Assembly (NCBI GenBank): GCA_025998955.1
Contig: AP024676.1
Coordinates: 4,030,001-4,094,000 of the forward strand
Direction: 5' to 3'
Length of the DNA: 64,000 nt
Source of the DNA: Candidatus Roseilinea sp.
Lineage (GTDB): Bacteria; Chloroflexota; Anaerolineae; J036; Brachytrichaceae
Shown: piece after piece, positions 34,893 to 43,330 of the stretch
Position numbering within the stretch: position 1 is the first letter of the stretch
How the letters are laid out: each line of letters begins with the position of its first letter
Notes under the pieces: generated by a model
Database searches by the model: none
What the model saw: the letters and a program-made list of their open reading frames with translations, nothing else
What the model was told of the DNA's origin: nothing
Program-made: the position numbers and the translations under genes

Positions 34893-36538
34893 TTCGCGAA
34901 GGCCCAGTTTTCGACGTCCCACAACAGGAAGTTGAAGGTGTTCGGGTTGAAGCCGGTTAGGTTCTTCGGCGCCACGTAGATGCGCTTCGGCCAGTACATG
35001 AAGATCACCGGCGTCTCCTCGAACAGCAGCTCCTGGATCTGCCAATAGATCTGCTTGCGCTTCTCCGGATCTATTTCGGCTGCGCCGGCGGCCGTCAGTT
35101 CGTCTATCTTGGCCTGCTGCTCGTATGGGTTGAAGTAGGCCGGTAGGTTGCCGCCGGTGCCGGTCGGGTCGGACGGAATCTGAGACGAATGCCAGTAGAA
35201 CATGTTGTCAGGGTCGTTAGCGTTCGTCCACGAATACATCCCCGCCGTCATCGCCTGCGTGAACTGGTATCCGTTCGGGCCCCAGATCGTCTTGATGTCC
35301 TCCTCGCGCTCCTGCACGTCAATGCCGAGTTGGCGCCAGCTCGCGGCGATGACCTGCTGGATTTGCTTATTGAGCTGGTCGCCGGCCACGATCCAGTGCT
35401 CGATGACGAAGGGCTGGCCATCCTTCTCCAGGATGCCCTGGACGTTCTTCTTGAATCCGGCCTCCTCCAGCAGTCGTGCCGCCGCCTGCAGATCGTAGGG
35501 GCGCGGCTTGATGTTGGGGTTGAAGTAGGGCGTGCCGGGCGCTTGATCGCCGATGCTGATGGTGGCCAACCCACCCAGCAGCCGGTCCACGATCTGCTGC
35601 TTGGGCGTGGCGTAGTCCAGTGCCTGGCGCACGCGCTTGTCCATCAGGAAGCCGATGTTCTTGAGATCCATGTGCGTCCACTCCAACCCATCGCGGGTGA
35701 GCACCACGCTGTTGGGCAGCTTGCGTGCCTCTTCGATGCGCGCCGCGCTCACCGCGTCGGTCAACTGCACTTCGCCGGTAGTGAGCTGCACCATCAGCGT
35801 GTTGTCGTCGGGGACGATCTTGATGATGACCTTGTCGAGCTTCGGCGCGCCGCCCCAATAGTCGGCGAACTTCTCCAGCTCGATGAACTGGCCGGTCTCC
35901 CACCGCGTGAGCTTGTAGGGTCCGGTGCCGATCGGTCTCCTGCCGAACTCCTGCTTGAACCAGTCCACACCCTTCTCGATCAGGTGTTTGGGGCTGATGG
36001 CCGTGACCGCGACGTAGGACATGAACGGGGCGTAGCGCTCGCTCGTCTTCATCACCACAGTGTGGTCGTCCGGCGTCTCGATAGCGGTGATCTTGTCCCA
36101 GCCGAGCGTGCTAAAGGCGGCGAAGGTCTCGTCCATGATGATCTTCCATGTCGCCACGACGTCGGCTGCGGTGAACGGCTGGCCGTCATGCCATGTCACG
36201 CCCCGGCGCAGCTTGAAGGTATAGGTCAGGCCGTCATCGGAGATCTGATAAGACTCGGCCAATTGCGGTTGCAACACTTGGTTGGTGTCGAAGTCCATCA
36301 ACCCTTCCATCACGCCCGAGAGCACATCGAAGCTCGTGACGAGCTGGGTGATGTACGGGTTGAGCGTCTCCGGCTCCTCGACCTTGGCGACGACGATGCT
36401 GTTGCCCGTCGAGGGCGGGCGGGTTGCCGGTGGCTGCGCCACAGGCGACGCAGCCGGGGCGGCACAGGCCGCGATCAGCGCCGAAGCAAGGACGATCGTT
36501 GAAACGCGGCTGAGGGATGCGAACGTCGGACGGTTCAT
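34889..36538 (-). CDS. Peptide/oligosaccharide-binding protein of an ABC importer (SBP family 5)
   Basis: Extracellular lipoprotein receptor, 549 aa. It begins MNRPTFASLSRVSTIVLASA with a lipobox LIAACAAP, a Pro/Ala-rich linker, then VVAKVEEPETLNPYITQLVT, typical of OppA/DppA. Conserved blocks include LRRGVTWHDGQPFTAADVVA, KRVRQALDYATPKQQIVDRL and the C-terminal RKQIYWQIQELLFEETPVIF. The open frame continues about 120 codons further upstream, but that part is the dispersed repeat at 36640-36817 and not protein-like. It is the first gene of an operon with the two permeases. The ligand is unassigned. Confidence 0.93.
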   Translation of the reverse strand: MNRPTFASLSRVSTIVLASALIAACAAPAASPVAQPPATRPPSTGNSIVVAKVEEPETLNPYITQLVTSFDVLSGVMEGLMDFDTNQVLQPQLAESYQISDDGLTYTFKLRRGVTWHDGQPFTAADVVATWKIIMDETFAAFSTLGWDKITAIETPDDHTVVMKTSERYAPFMSYVAVTAISPKHLIEKGVDWFKQEFGRRPIGTGPYKLTRWETGQFIELEKFADYWGGAPKLDKVIIKIVPDDNTLMVQLTTGEVQLTDAVSAARIEEARKLPNSVVLTRDGLEWTHMDLKNIGFLMDKRVRQALDYATPKQQIVDRLLGGLATISIGDQAPGTPYFNPNIKPRPYDLQAAARLLEEAGFKKNVQGILEKDGQPFVIEHWIVAGDQLNKQIQQVIAASWRQLGIDVQEREEDIKTIWGPNGYQFTQAMTAGMYSWTNANDPDNMFYWHSSQIPSDPTGTGGNLPAYFNPYEQQAKIDELTAAGAAEIDPEKRKQIYWQIQELLFEETPVIFMYWPKRIYVAPKNLTGFNPNTFNFLLWDVENWAFAN

Positions 36539-36639
36539 CAAAATTCGCGCAGCGCCTCCTTTAAGCATTGCTTTTGGACGTTGTGCCGGATTGTATGGCA
36601 AACGCGCAAGAGGGCGCTGCGGGTGAGCGCATCTTTTGC

Positions 36640-36817
36640 GAAGCATTCGCCAACGGGGGCAGATGTAGCAGACCTGCCCCGGCGTAAACGCCTGGGCTGA
36701 AAGGGGACGGGATGCGCGCGGCTTGCCCGTATGCTCAGCGCCGGGATTTATCCCAGCGCGACTGAGGCGAATACCGCTGCTGGCCAGTCCGCGTTTCCCG
36801 ATTGTAAAATGCCCCCT
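36640..36817. repeat. Dispersed repeat, copy A (long form, about 178 bp)
   Basis: Its reverse complement aligns over its whole length with the copy at 46254-46431, at roughly 85 percent by eye. Shared blocks are ACGCGGACTGGC, CAGTCGCGCTGGGAT, GCTGAGCATACGGGCAAG, TCAGCCCAGGC and TCTGCCCCCGTTGGCGAATG. Together with the next element it fills the 433-nt gap between the binding-protein gene and the DUF92 gene. Confidence 0.88.
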
Positions 36818-36823
36818 GCATTC

Positions 36824-36941
36824 GGGTGCATTTTCTACGGGGTAATGCACGGCGCGGCACGGAGACCATGCCCTACATATACATGGCGCGTCAGCAGGCT
36901 GCAGCACAGACCGGCAACGCCCCCAACAAAAAAATGCACCC
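36824..36941. repeat. GGGTGCAT-ended dispersed repeat, copy F (118 bp, 11-bp perfect ends)
   Basis: GGGTGCATTTT (36824-36834) and its exact inverted copy AAAATGCACCC (36931-36941) bound 96 bp of unrelated-looking sequence with a GGCGCGGCACGGAGACCATG block near copy E's interior. It sits back to back with copy A. The TACAAT box of the DUF92 gene begins 16 nt after it. Confidence 0.8.
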
Positions 36942-36971
36942 CGTCGAACCTTCCACTACAATCCGCCGCGC

Positions 36972-37874
36972 ATGGTCGAACCCAACGCCACCGACGCCGT
37001 CCTCGTTCGGCTCGCCCTCGGCCTAGTTATCAGCGCAGGCATTGGCCTGTTGGCCTACCGACGCCGGTCACTCACCCGCAGCGGTGTGCTCGGCGCAATC
37101 ATCACCGGCACGCTGATCTTCGGGTTCGGTGGCCTGATCGCCGGATTGCTGCTGATCGCGTTCTTCGTCTCGTCGTCGCTGCTGAGCCATTTCAAGGAAG
37201 ATAACGCGCGCAAGCAGCGTGCCGCCGAGATGTTCGACAAGGGCGGCCAGCGCGACCTGGCCCAAGCGCTGGCGAACGGCGGTGCGGCCGCCGGCCTGGC
37301 CATGCTAAGCTGGCTGGCGCGCGGAGACCCGGCGACCGCCGGTGCGCTATACGCAGCCATGATTGGTGCGCTGGCGACGGTGAACGCCGACACGTGGGCG
37401 ACCGAACTCGGCGTGTTGAGCCAATCGCCGCCACGCCTGATCACGCAGCCGTACAAGCGCGTCGCTCCTGGAACCAGCGGCGGCATTACCGCGATGGGCA
37501 CCGGCGCAGCGACGCTGGGCGCGGCATTCATCGGCCTGTCCTACGTCGGGTTTGCGGCGCTATATCGCTTGGTCGCCGGCCCGTCGAGCGCACCGGATGT
37601 CTCGGCCTACTTTCTCGTCGCCATCGTCATGGCCACCGTTGCCGGGCTGGCCGGCTCGCTGTTCGACAGCCTGCTCGGCGCAACCGTGCAGGCGATGTAC
37701 TACAGCGAGACGCGCGGCAAAGAAACCGAGAAGCGCTTCGAGCGAGACGGCACGCCGAACCGGCCGATTCGTGGCTGGCCTTGGTTGAACAACGACTGGG
37801 TGAACTTCCTCGCTTCCCTGTTCGGCGCAGCAATTGCAGCAGGGATGTGGGGGGTAATGGTCACGGGTATGTAA
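36972..37874 (+). CDS. DUF92 family membrane protein (VTE5/VTE6-related)
   Basis: Integral membrane protein of 300 aa with six or seven hydrophobic segments. Family marks: AYRRRSLTRSGVLGAIITGT at the N-terminus, SSLLSHFKEDNARKQRAAEM, the ATVNADTWATELGVLSQSPP motif and GLAGSLFDSLLGATVQAMYY. DUF92 includes plant phytyl-phosphate kinase VTE6, and bacterial members may act on prenyl phosphates; the role here is unproven. TACAAT ends 9 nt before the ATG with no Shine-Dalgarno sequence. Confidence 0.9.
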   Translation: MVEPNATDAVLVRLALGLVISAGIGLLAYRRRSLTRSGVLGAIITGTLIFGFGGLIAGLLLIAFFVSSSLLSHFKEDNARKQRAAEMFDKGGQRDLAQALANGGAAAGLAMLSWLARGDPATAGALYAAMIGALATVNADTWATELGVLSQSPPRLITQPYKRVAPGTSGGITAMGTGAATLGAAFIGLSYVGFAALYRLVAGPSSAPDVSAYFLVAIVMATVAGLAGSLFDSLLGATVQAMYYSETRGKETEKRFERDGTPNRPIRGWPWLNNDWVNFLASLFGAAIAAGMWGVMVTGM

Positions 37875-37889
37875 CCGGTAGTGTCAAAT

Positions 37890-37933
37890 GACTGATGATG
37901 GATGATCCACGTACGAGTCATCCATCATCAGTC
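37890..37933. repeat. 16-bp perfect hairpin upstream of the GH13 gene
   Basis: GACTGATGATGGATGA (37890-37905) and its exact complement (37918-37933) enclose a 12-nt loop. TGAATCATGAATCATCAATC words follow. It is a member of the low-complexity palindrome class and may also serve as terminator for the DUF92 gene. Confidence 0.8.
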
Positions 37934-37960
37934 ATGAATCATGAATCATCAATCGTCAAC

Positions 37961-39415
37961 ATGATCGAAACGCCACATTGGGTCCGACACGCCATCTTCT
38001 ATCAAATCTTCCCCGATCGCTTCGCCAAGAGCGATCATGTTCCGAAGCCGAGCAACCTAGAGCCGTGGGAAGAGAAGCCGACGCACTACGGCTTCAAGGG
38101 CGGCGACTTACTGGGTGTCGTCGAACGGCTCGATTACTTGCAAGACCTGGGTATCAATGCCATCTACTTCTGCCCGATCTTTCAATCCACCGCCAATCAC
38201 CGCTACCATACGCATGACTACTATCGCGTGGATCCGATCCTCGGCGGCGACTCGGCCTTCCGGTCGCTGCTCGACGAGGCGCACCGGCGCGACATCCGCA
38301 TCATCATTGACGGTGTGTTCAACCATGCCAGCCGGGGCTTCTACCAGTTCAACCACGCGCTGGAGAACGGCGCCGCCTCGCCCTATCTCGACTGGTTCTA
38401 CATCCGCGGCTTCCCGTTACACGCCTACGAAGGCAAGCCGATCAACTACGACGCGTGGTGGGGCATTCCGGCCTTGCCCAAGCTGAACACCAACACGCCG
38501 GCGGTGCGCGAGTTCATCTTCGGTGTGGCCGAACACTGGATTCGCTTCGGCGCAGATGGCTGGCGGTTGGATGTGCCGGCTGAGATAGACGACGACGCAT
38601 TCTGGCGCGAGTTCCGCCGGCGCGTGAAGAGCGTCAATCCCGATGCCTACCTCGTCGGCGAGATCTGGCATCCGGCGCAGCGCTGGCTGCAGGGCGACCA
38701 GTTCGATGCCGTGATGAACTACCTGTTTACACAAGCCTGCATCGGCTTCTTCATCGGCGAAGCGATGGACACCAATCTGACGTCGGGCGTCGGCTATGCG
38801 CCGGTGCCGGTGCTGGACGCGCCGGCGTTTGCGCGCGCGCTCACACACACGCTCAACCTATACGATGAGAACGTGTGCGCCGTGCAGATGAACCTGCTCG
38901 ACAGCCACGACACGGCGCGGTTTTTGTCCATCGCCGGCGGCGATCTCGCCGCGCTCAAGTTAGCCACGCTGTGTCAGATGACCTTCCCCGGCGCACCCTC
39001 GATCTACTACGGCGACGAGGTCGGCATGTTGGGCGGCAAAGACCCGGACTGCCGACGCGCATTCATCTGGGATGAAGCGACCTGGAACACCGAGCTGCGC
39101 GACTACTTCAAACGCTGCATCGCGCTGCGCAAGCGCTATCGCGCCCTGCGCGACGGCGCGTTCAAAGTGCTCTTCGCCGAGGGCAAGGTGATCGCGTATC
39201 TGCGCACATGGGGTGACGAAAAGCTCATAGTTGCGTTAAACTCAGGGCCAGCCGCCGCGACGCTGGATATCGTCGTCGGCGACCTGTTGCCGGAGGGCGC
39301 AGCCCTGCGGGGGGAACTGGGCAAGCGCGCCAGCTATACCGTGACCGACGGCGTATTGCGCCACGTGTCCGTTCCCAGGCGCGATGGTCTCGTCCTCAGG
39401 CATTTGACAACATGA
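37961..39415 (+). CDS. GH13 alpha-amylase family enzyme (neopullulanase/maltogenic-like)
   Basis: Cytosolic alpha-glucan hydrolase of 484 aa. Start MIETPHWVRHAIFYQIFPDR. GH13 conserved regions: region I IIIDGVFNHASRGF, region II GADGWRLDVPAEIDDD with the nucleophile Asp (about residue 206), region III YLVGEIWHPAQRWL with acid/base Glu (about 234), region IV LLDSHDTARFLS with the transition-state Asp (about 314). PLPKLNTNTPAVREF is typical of the neopullulanase/cyclomaltodextrinase group, but the N-terminal domain of those enzymes is absent, so it is a short form. No signal peptide. Confidence 0.93.
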   Translation: MIETPHWVRHAIFYQIFPDRFAKSDHVPKPSNLEPWEEKPTHYGFKGGDLLGVVERLDYLQDLGINAIYFCPIFQSTANHRYHTHDYYRVDPILGGDSAFRSLLDEAHRRDIRIIIDGVFNHASRGFYQFNHALENGAASPYLDWFYIRGFPLHAYEGKPINYDAWWGIPALPKLNTNTPAVREFIFGVAEHWIRFGADGWRLDVPAEIDDDAFWREFRRRVKSVNPDAYLVGEIWHPAQRWLQGDQFDAVMNYLFTQACIGFFIGEAMDTNLTSGVGYAPVPVLDAPAFARALTHTLNLYDENVCAVQMNLLDSHDTARFLSIAGGDLAALKLATLCQMTFPGAPSIYYGDEVGMLGGKDPDCRRAFIWDEATWNTELRDYFKRCIALRKRYRALRDGAFKVLFAEGKVIAYLRTWGDEKLIVALNSGPAAATLDIVVGDLLPEGAALRGELGKRASYTVTDGVLRHVSVPRRDGLVLRHLTT

Positions 39416-39545
39416 TGGACGCTGAAGGCATACAACCCAAGCGTAGGCATTGGGCTGCGCCTGACCGAAAGTTCCTCTCGCGCGTGACGTAGGCGCGGGG
39501 CGCTCGGCCGGGTGCGCCTGCCTCGCATGCAGCAGGAGACACGTT

Positions 39546-40907
39546 ATGGCCGAGTTGACCCGCGATACCGTTGACTACGCCCTCACCCAAGTTCGCGCCG
39601 CGCTCGATCGCAACAACGTTCAGGAAGCGATCGCCGCGCTCGAAAGGCTGAAGCAAGACGAACAAGTCGAGGTCTTCGACGAGTTGGATGTCGAGGATCA
39701 AGCAGAGCTCTTGCCCCGACTCGACCCCGAAACGGCCGCCGAGATCGTCGTCGAGTTGGACGCGGAAGATCAGGCCGACATCGCCGAGCGCGTGGACGAC
39801 CAGACGCTCTCGCGCATCCTCGACGAAATGGAGCCGGATGACGCCGCGGACGTCATCGGCGAACTGCCCGAGGAGCGCCAGGAGCGCGTGCTGGCCGGCA
39901 TGGAGGAGGCCGAGGACGTACGGCCGTTGCTCATCCACCCCGACGAGAGCGCCGGTGGGCTGATGACCACCAGCTTCCTCACGCTGCGCCCCGGCATGAC
40001 CGCTCAGGAAGCCATTGACGCACTGCGCGAGTGGAGCCCCGACGACGAGATGCCCTATTACCTGTTCGTCGTAGATCGCGACCGTCGGCTGGTAGGCGTG
40101 GTATCGCTGCGGCAGTTGCTCGTCGCTCCACCCAACCGGCTGATCAGCAGCATCATGAACCCCGACGTGATCTCGGTGCCTGCCGGCACCGACCAGGAGG
40201 AGGTCGCGAACCTGATGAAGAAGTACGACTTCCTGGCGCTGCCGGTAGTGGACGAGAACAACCGGCTGCTCGGCATCATCACCGTAGACGACGTGGTGGA
40301 TGTGATCGAAGAAGAGGCGACCGAAGACGTGTATCGCCTGGGCGGTGTGCCGGACGAAGAACGTGTGTTCAGTCCGCTGAGCTTCTCGCTCAAGCGACGC
40401 CTGCCGTGGCTCTATATCAACCTGCTGACGGCGTTTCTGGCTGCTGCGGTCGTCAGCCTATTCGAAGGCACCATCGAGCGCGTGGGCATCTTGGCAGCCA
40501 TGCAGGGCATTGTCGCCGGCATGGGGGGCAATGCCGCGACGCAGCGCATCACCATCCTGGTGCGCGGCCTGGCACTCAGTGAGGTCGCGCTGAAAGACGC
40601 CTTGCCTGTGGTCGGGAAGGAAGCGCTGCTCGGTCTGCTGCAAGGCATTGCCATCGCAATCGTTGTCGGCGTCGGCGTTGTATTCTGGCAGCAGAGCGCA
40701 GCGCTCGGCCTAATCGTCGCCCTGGCGATGATCGGTAACCTGGTCGTGGCCGGGTTGGCCGGCGCGGGCGTGCCCTTCCTGCTCAAGCTGCTGCGCATAG
40801 ACCCGGCGCTGGCGTCGTCGGTCATCGTCACCACCTTCACCGACTGCTGTGGCTTCGCCTTCGCGCTCGGATTGGGCACGTTGATGATCGCGCACCTGCC
40901 GGCGTAG
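39546..40907 (+). CDS. mgtE: Magnesium transporter MgtE
   Basis: Mg2+ channel/transporter of 453 aa. MgtE N domain (DVEDQAELLPRLDPETAAEI, VELDAEDQADIAERVDDQTL), two CBS domains (LRPGMTAQEAIDALREWSPD and PDVISVPAGTDQEEVANLMK, DDVVDVIEEEATEDVYRLGG), and a five-helix membrane domain with GMGGNAATQRITILVRGLAL and the C-terminal TTFTDCCGFAFALGLGTLM. The cytosolic domains gate the channel by Mg2+. Stands alone; a 9-12 bp hairpin follows. Confidence 0.96.
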   Translation: MAELTRDTVDYALTQVRAALDRNNVQEAIAALERLKQDEQVEVFDELDVEDQAELLPRLDPETAAEIVVELDAEDQADIAERVDDQTLSRILDEMEPDDAADVIGELPEERQERVLAGMEEAEDVRPLLIHPDESAGGLMTTSFLTLRPGMTAQEAIDALREWSPDDEMPYYLFVVDRDRRLVGVVSLRQLLVAPPNRLISSIMNPDVISVPAGTDQEEVANLMKKYDFLALPVVDENNRLLGIITVDDVVDVIEEEATEDVYRLGGVPDEERVFSPLSFSLKRRLPWLYINLLTAFLAAAVVSLFEGTIERVGILAAMQGIVAGMGGNAATQRITILVRGLALSEVALKDALPVVGKEALLGLLQGIAIAIVVGVGVVFWQQSAALGLIVALAMIGNLVVAGLAGAGVPFLLKLLRIDPALASSVIVTTFTDCCGFAFALGLGTLMIAHLPA

Positions 40908-40948
40908 CATGCGTGTGTTCGCTTATGGGGTCAAAAGGTCACAGGGTC

Positions 40949-40979
40949 GCGTCCAACACGTTGTGAGCGCGTTGGACGC
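40949..40979 (+). terminator. Hairpin downstream of mgtE
   Basis: GCGTCCAACACG (40949-40960) pairs with CGCGTTGGACGC (40968-40979), 11 of 12, loop 7 nt, 41 nt after the mgtE stop. No U-tract. Confidence 0.45.
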
Positions 40980-41022
40980 TAGTCAATAGGTCTACTAGAA
41001 CCCTTGTTCTAAAATACCGATC

Positions 41023-41436
41023 ATGACGGCCAAAGAGCGAAGCCAGGATTTGAACATGGTGGTCGAACTGGTGCGCGAGCATCTGTTCGAGCATCTCGAT
41101 GACAGTGACTTGTGCAAGGACATGTGCGCCGTGATCGCGATCAACCTGCGACGCATCCACGACGACACCGAGAAGAGCGCCAATGCGTGGGACAAGCGTG
41201 CGTATCACAGCAAGGCCGACGCGCTGCGGCGCGAGATGGCCTGGGCGTTACCGATGGCGCAGGTGGCCGAGTCCATGGCCTACAACTCAAAAAAGTTCAC
41301 CGCTGAGGATTTGGATCGCCTGATGGACATGCTGCCGGACGAATACGAGATGCCCAAACGCCCGCGCTTCAAGAACGTCGAGATGGTGCGTGGGGCGGCC
41401 GGCGCGGCGCGGCAGACGTTGCTGAAGAAGCGCTGA
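41023..41436 (+). CDS. Hypothetical protein (137 aa)
   Basis: Soluble, largely helical protein of 137 aa that I do not recognise. It has several charged helices (LVREHLFEHLDDSDLCKDMC, RRIHDDTEKSANAWDKRAYH) and a basic C-terminus (AAGAARQTLLKKR). Two Cys close together (DLCKDMC) could bind a metal but no second pair is present. TAAAAT ends 7 nt before the ATG and no Shine-Dalgarno sequence is seen. A terminator-like hairpin follows at once, so it is probably a single-gene unit. Confidence 0.75.
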   Translation: MTAKERSQDLNMVVELVREHLFEHLDDSDLCKDMCAVIAINLRRIHDDTEKSANAWDKRAYHSKADALRREMAWALPMAQVAESMAYNSKKFTAEDLDRLMDMLPDEYEMPKRPRFKNVEMVRGAAGAARQTLLKKR

Positions 41437-41445
41437 AAAGCAGGC

Positions 41446-41467
41446 CGGCCCCCTTTTCAGGGGGCCG
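41446..41467 (+). terminator. Terminator of the 137-aa gene
   Basis: CGGCCCCC and GGGGGCCG form an 8-bp GC stem around TTTTCA, 9 nt after the stop codon. No U-tract. Confidence 0.6.
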
Positions 41468-41472
41468 CCCGC

Positions 41473-41518
41473 GCGCCGTGGCCTTTCTAGCGAATTGCTA
41501 GAGGTGATGCCACGGCGC
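41473..41518. repeat. Long interrupted palindrome upstream of murE
   Basis: GCGCCGTGGC and GCCACGGCGC form a 10-bp perfect outer stem, and TCTAGC/GCTAGA an inner stem around GAATT. Function unknown; it could be structured RNA or an operator. Confidence 0.5.
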
Positions 41519-41655
41519 TGTGTTGCGTACTACTCATTGTGACACCACCTCCATCATAAAAGATAGCGGTGTTAGGTATCGCCTGCGTGGGCGATGACGG
41601 CGTAGATTGTAACCGAGATTCATTAAGGCATGGTTGGCTTGGTAAAATTGCTGCG

Positions 41656-43275
41656 ATGGCCAAATCGCTCCAACAATTGTGCGACAGCGCCGGCTTGCCC
41701 GTCCCTCCCGGCGTGGAGCAAATCGCGATCACCGGCATCACCGACGATTCGCGGCGCGTGCAGCCCGGCTACCTCTTCGTCGCCTACAAAGGCGTCGCCG
41801 CCGACGGCCATGCCTACATCCCCCACGCCATCGAACGTGGCGCGTCCGCCATCGTATATGAACAACAGGCGTGGAGGGAACTGCATCTTCCTCTCTCAAT
41901 TTTCGATTCTTCCCGCGATCCCAGCTCGCCGAAGGCTTCGCCAGAAGCGGGATCGGGACAATTTTCAATTCCCGTCCCGAACGGCCGGCGCGCCTTTGCC
42001 CTGCTCTGCGCGGCCTGGCACGACTTCCCCGCCCGCGATATGACCGTGATCGGCGTCACCGGCACCGACGGCAAGACGACCACCACCAACCTGATTTTTA
42101 GCCTCCTGAAGGCAGCAGGCTACAAGGCCAGCATGATCAGCACGGTCAACGCCGTGATCGGCAGCCGGACGCTGGACACCGGCCTGCACACCACCACACC
42201 CGACGCCGACGAGGTGCAGGCGTATCTGGCGCAGATGCGCGAGGCCGGCACGACGCACTGCGTGCTCGAGGTGACATCGCATGGACTGGCCCAGCACCGC
42301 GTGGACGGCGTGGACTTCGATGTGGCCGTCATCACGAACATCACGCATGAGCACCTTGACCTACACGGCTCGCGCGAGGCCTATCGCGCGGCCAAAGCGC
42401 GCCTGTTCGAAATGGCGCCGGTTCATGTGCTCAACGCCGACGATGATTATTCGTTCAACTACTTGGTCAAGCTGCCGGCTCGGCAGCGCATCTTCTACTC
42501 GCGCGAGATTCAGCCCAACGGCGACTACGACGGCTGGTGGCTATATCCCCCTCGCGTGGAGCACGCGGCCGGGCGCATCGAGGCCTACGCCTTCCGCCGA
42601 GGCGACCGGCCGCTGGCGTTGCCGCTCAAGACGCACCTGATCGGCGGCTACAACGTCTCCAACATCCTGGCCGCAGCCGGCGCAGCGCTGGCGATTGGTG
42701 TGCCGGTCGAGGCGATTCAGGCCGGCGTCGAGGCGTTGCGCGGCATCCCCGGGCGCATGGAGCGCATAGACGAGGGGCAACCCTACTTAGCCGTCGTGGA
42801 CTTCGCGCACACCCCGAACTCACTGGAGAACGTGCTGATCACGCTGCGCGACATCACGCCCGGCCGGCTGATCGTCGTCTTCGGCTGCGCCGGCGAACGC
42901 GACGTCCAGAAGCGCTTCATGATGGGCAAGGTTGCGGCCGCGCTGGCCGACATCGCCATCTTCACCGCCGAGGATCCGCGCCGCGAGTCGCTCGACGCGA
43001 TCTTCGCCGAGATGGATCGCGGCGCATCCGCGGCGCAGCCGGCGCGCGCCGAGATCAGGCATGAGCCGGACCGTGGCGAGGCCATCCGCTGGGCGTGCGC
43101 GCTGGCCCGACCGGGCGATACGGTCGTCGCCTGTGGCAAGGGGCACGAGCAGTCGTTGTGCTTCGGCACCACCGAGTATGCCTGGGACGACCGCGAGGCC
43201 ATGCGCCGCGCCATCCGTGGCGAACAGCTGGCGCTGGGGGAGATCGCCATGAGTGGTGTAGCTCACCAAAAGTAG
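41656..43275 (+). CDS. murE: UDP-MurNAc-tripeptide synthetase MurE
   Basis: Cytosolic ligase adding the third amino acid to UDP-MurNAc-L-Ala-D-Glu, 539 aa. Start MAKSLQQLCDSAGLPVPPGV. The ATP-binding loop is GVTGTDGKTTTTNLIFSLLK, followed by CVLEVTSHGLAQHRVDGVDF and VITNITHEHLDLHGS with the carbamylatable Lys in RAAKARLFE. The third-amino-acid motif reads EDPRRES, where meso-DAP enzymes have DNPR, so the amino acid is not assigned. Residues of about 78-108 (41888-41978) are an extra segment, SRDPSSPKASPEAGSGQFSI, encoded by palindromic low-complexity DNA. TAAAAT ends 7 nt before the ATG, with no Shine-Dalgarno sequence. Confidence 0.94.
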   Translation: MAKSLQQLCDSAGLPVPPGVEQIAITGITDDSRRVQPGYLFVAYKGVAADGHAYIPHAIERGASAIVYEQQAWRELHLPLSIFDSSRDPSSPKASPEAGSGQFSIPVPNGRRAFALLCAAWHDFPARDMTVIGVTGTDGKTTTTNLIFSLLKAAGYKASMISTVNAVIGSRTLDTGLHTTTPDADEVQAYLAQMREAGTTHCVLEVTSHGLAQHRVDGVDFDVAVITNITHEHLDLHGSREAYRAAKARLFEMAPVHVLNADDDYSFNYLVKLPARQRIFYSREIQPNGDYDGWWLYPPRVEHAAGRIEAYAFRRGDRPLALPLKTHLIGGYNVSNILAAAGAALAIGVPVEAIQAGVEALRGIPGRMERIDEGQPYLAVVDFAHTPNSLENVLITLRDITPGRLIVVFGCAGERDVQKRFMMGKVAAALADIAIFTAEDPRRESLDAIFAEMDRGASAAQPARAEIRHEPDRGEAIRWACALARPGDTVVACGKGHEQSLCFGTTEYAWDDREAMRRAIRGEQLALGEIAMSGVAHQK

Positions 43276-43300
43276 CCGCGACCTTCACGGTCGCGGCTAC
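43272..43300. terminator. 12-bp perfect hairpin between convergent murE and aconitase genes
   Basis: GTAGCCGCGACC (43272-43283) and GGTCGCGGCTAC (43289-43300) with a TTCAC-type 5-nt loop. The 5' arm overlaps the murE stop codon. It is placed to end transcription from both sides. Confidence 0.65.
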
Positions 43301-43330
43301 CATGTGTGGGCAGCTTCGAGTAGCTATTAG

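Noticed and set aside
36539-36907. Upstream extension of the peptide-binding-protein gene by about 123 codons
   Set aside because: The DNA is the dispersed repeat at 36640-36817, the translation is not protein-like, and the lipoprotein signal peptide starts at 36538.
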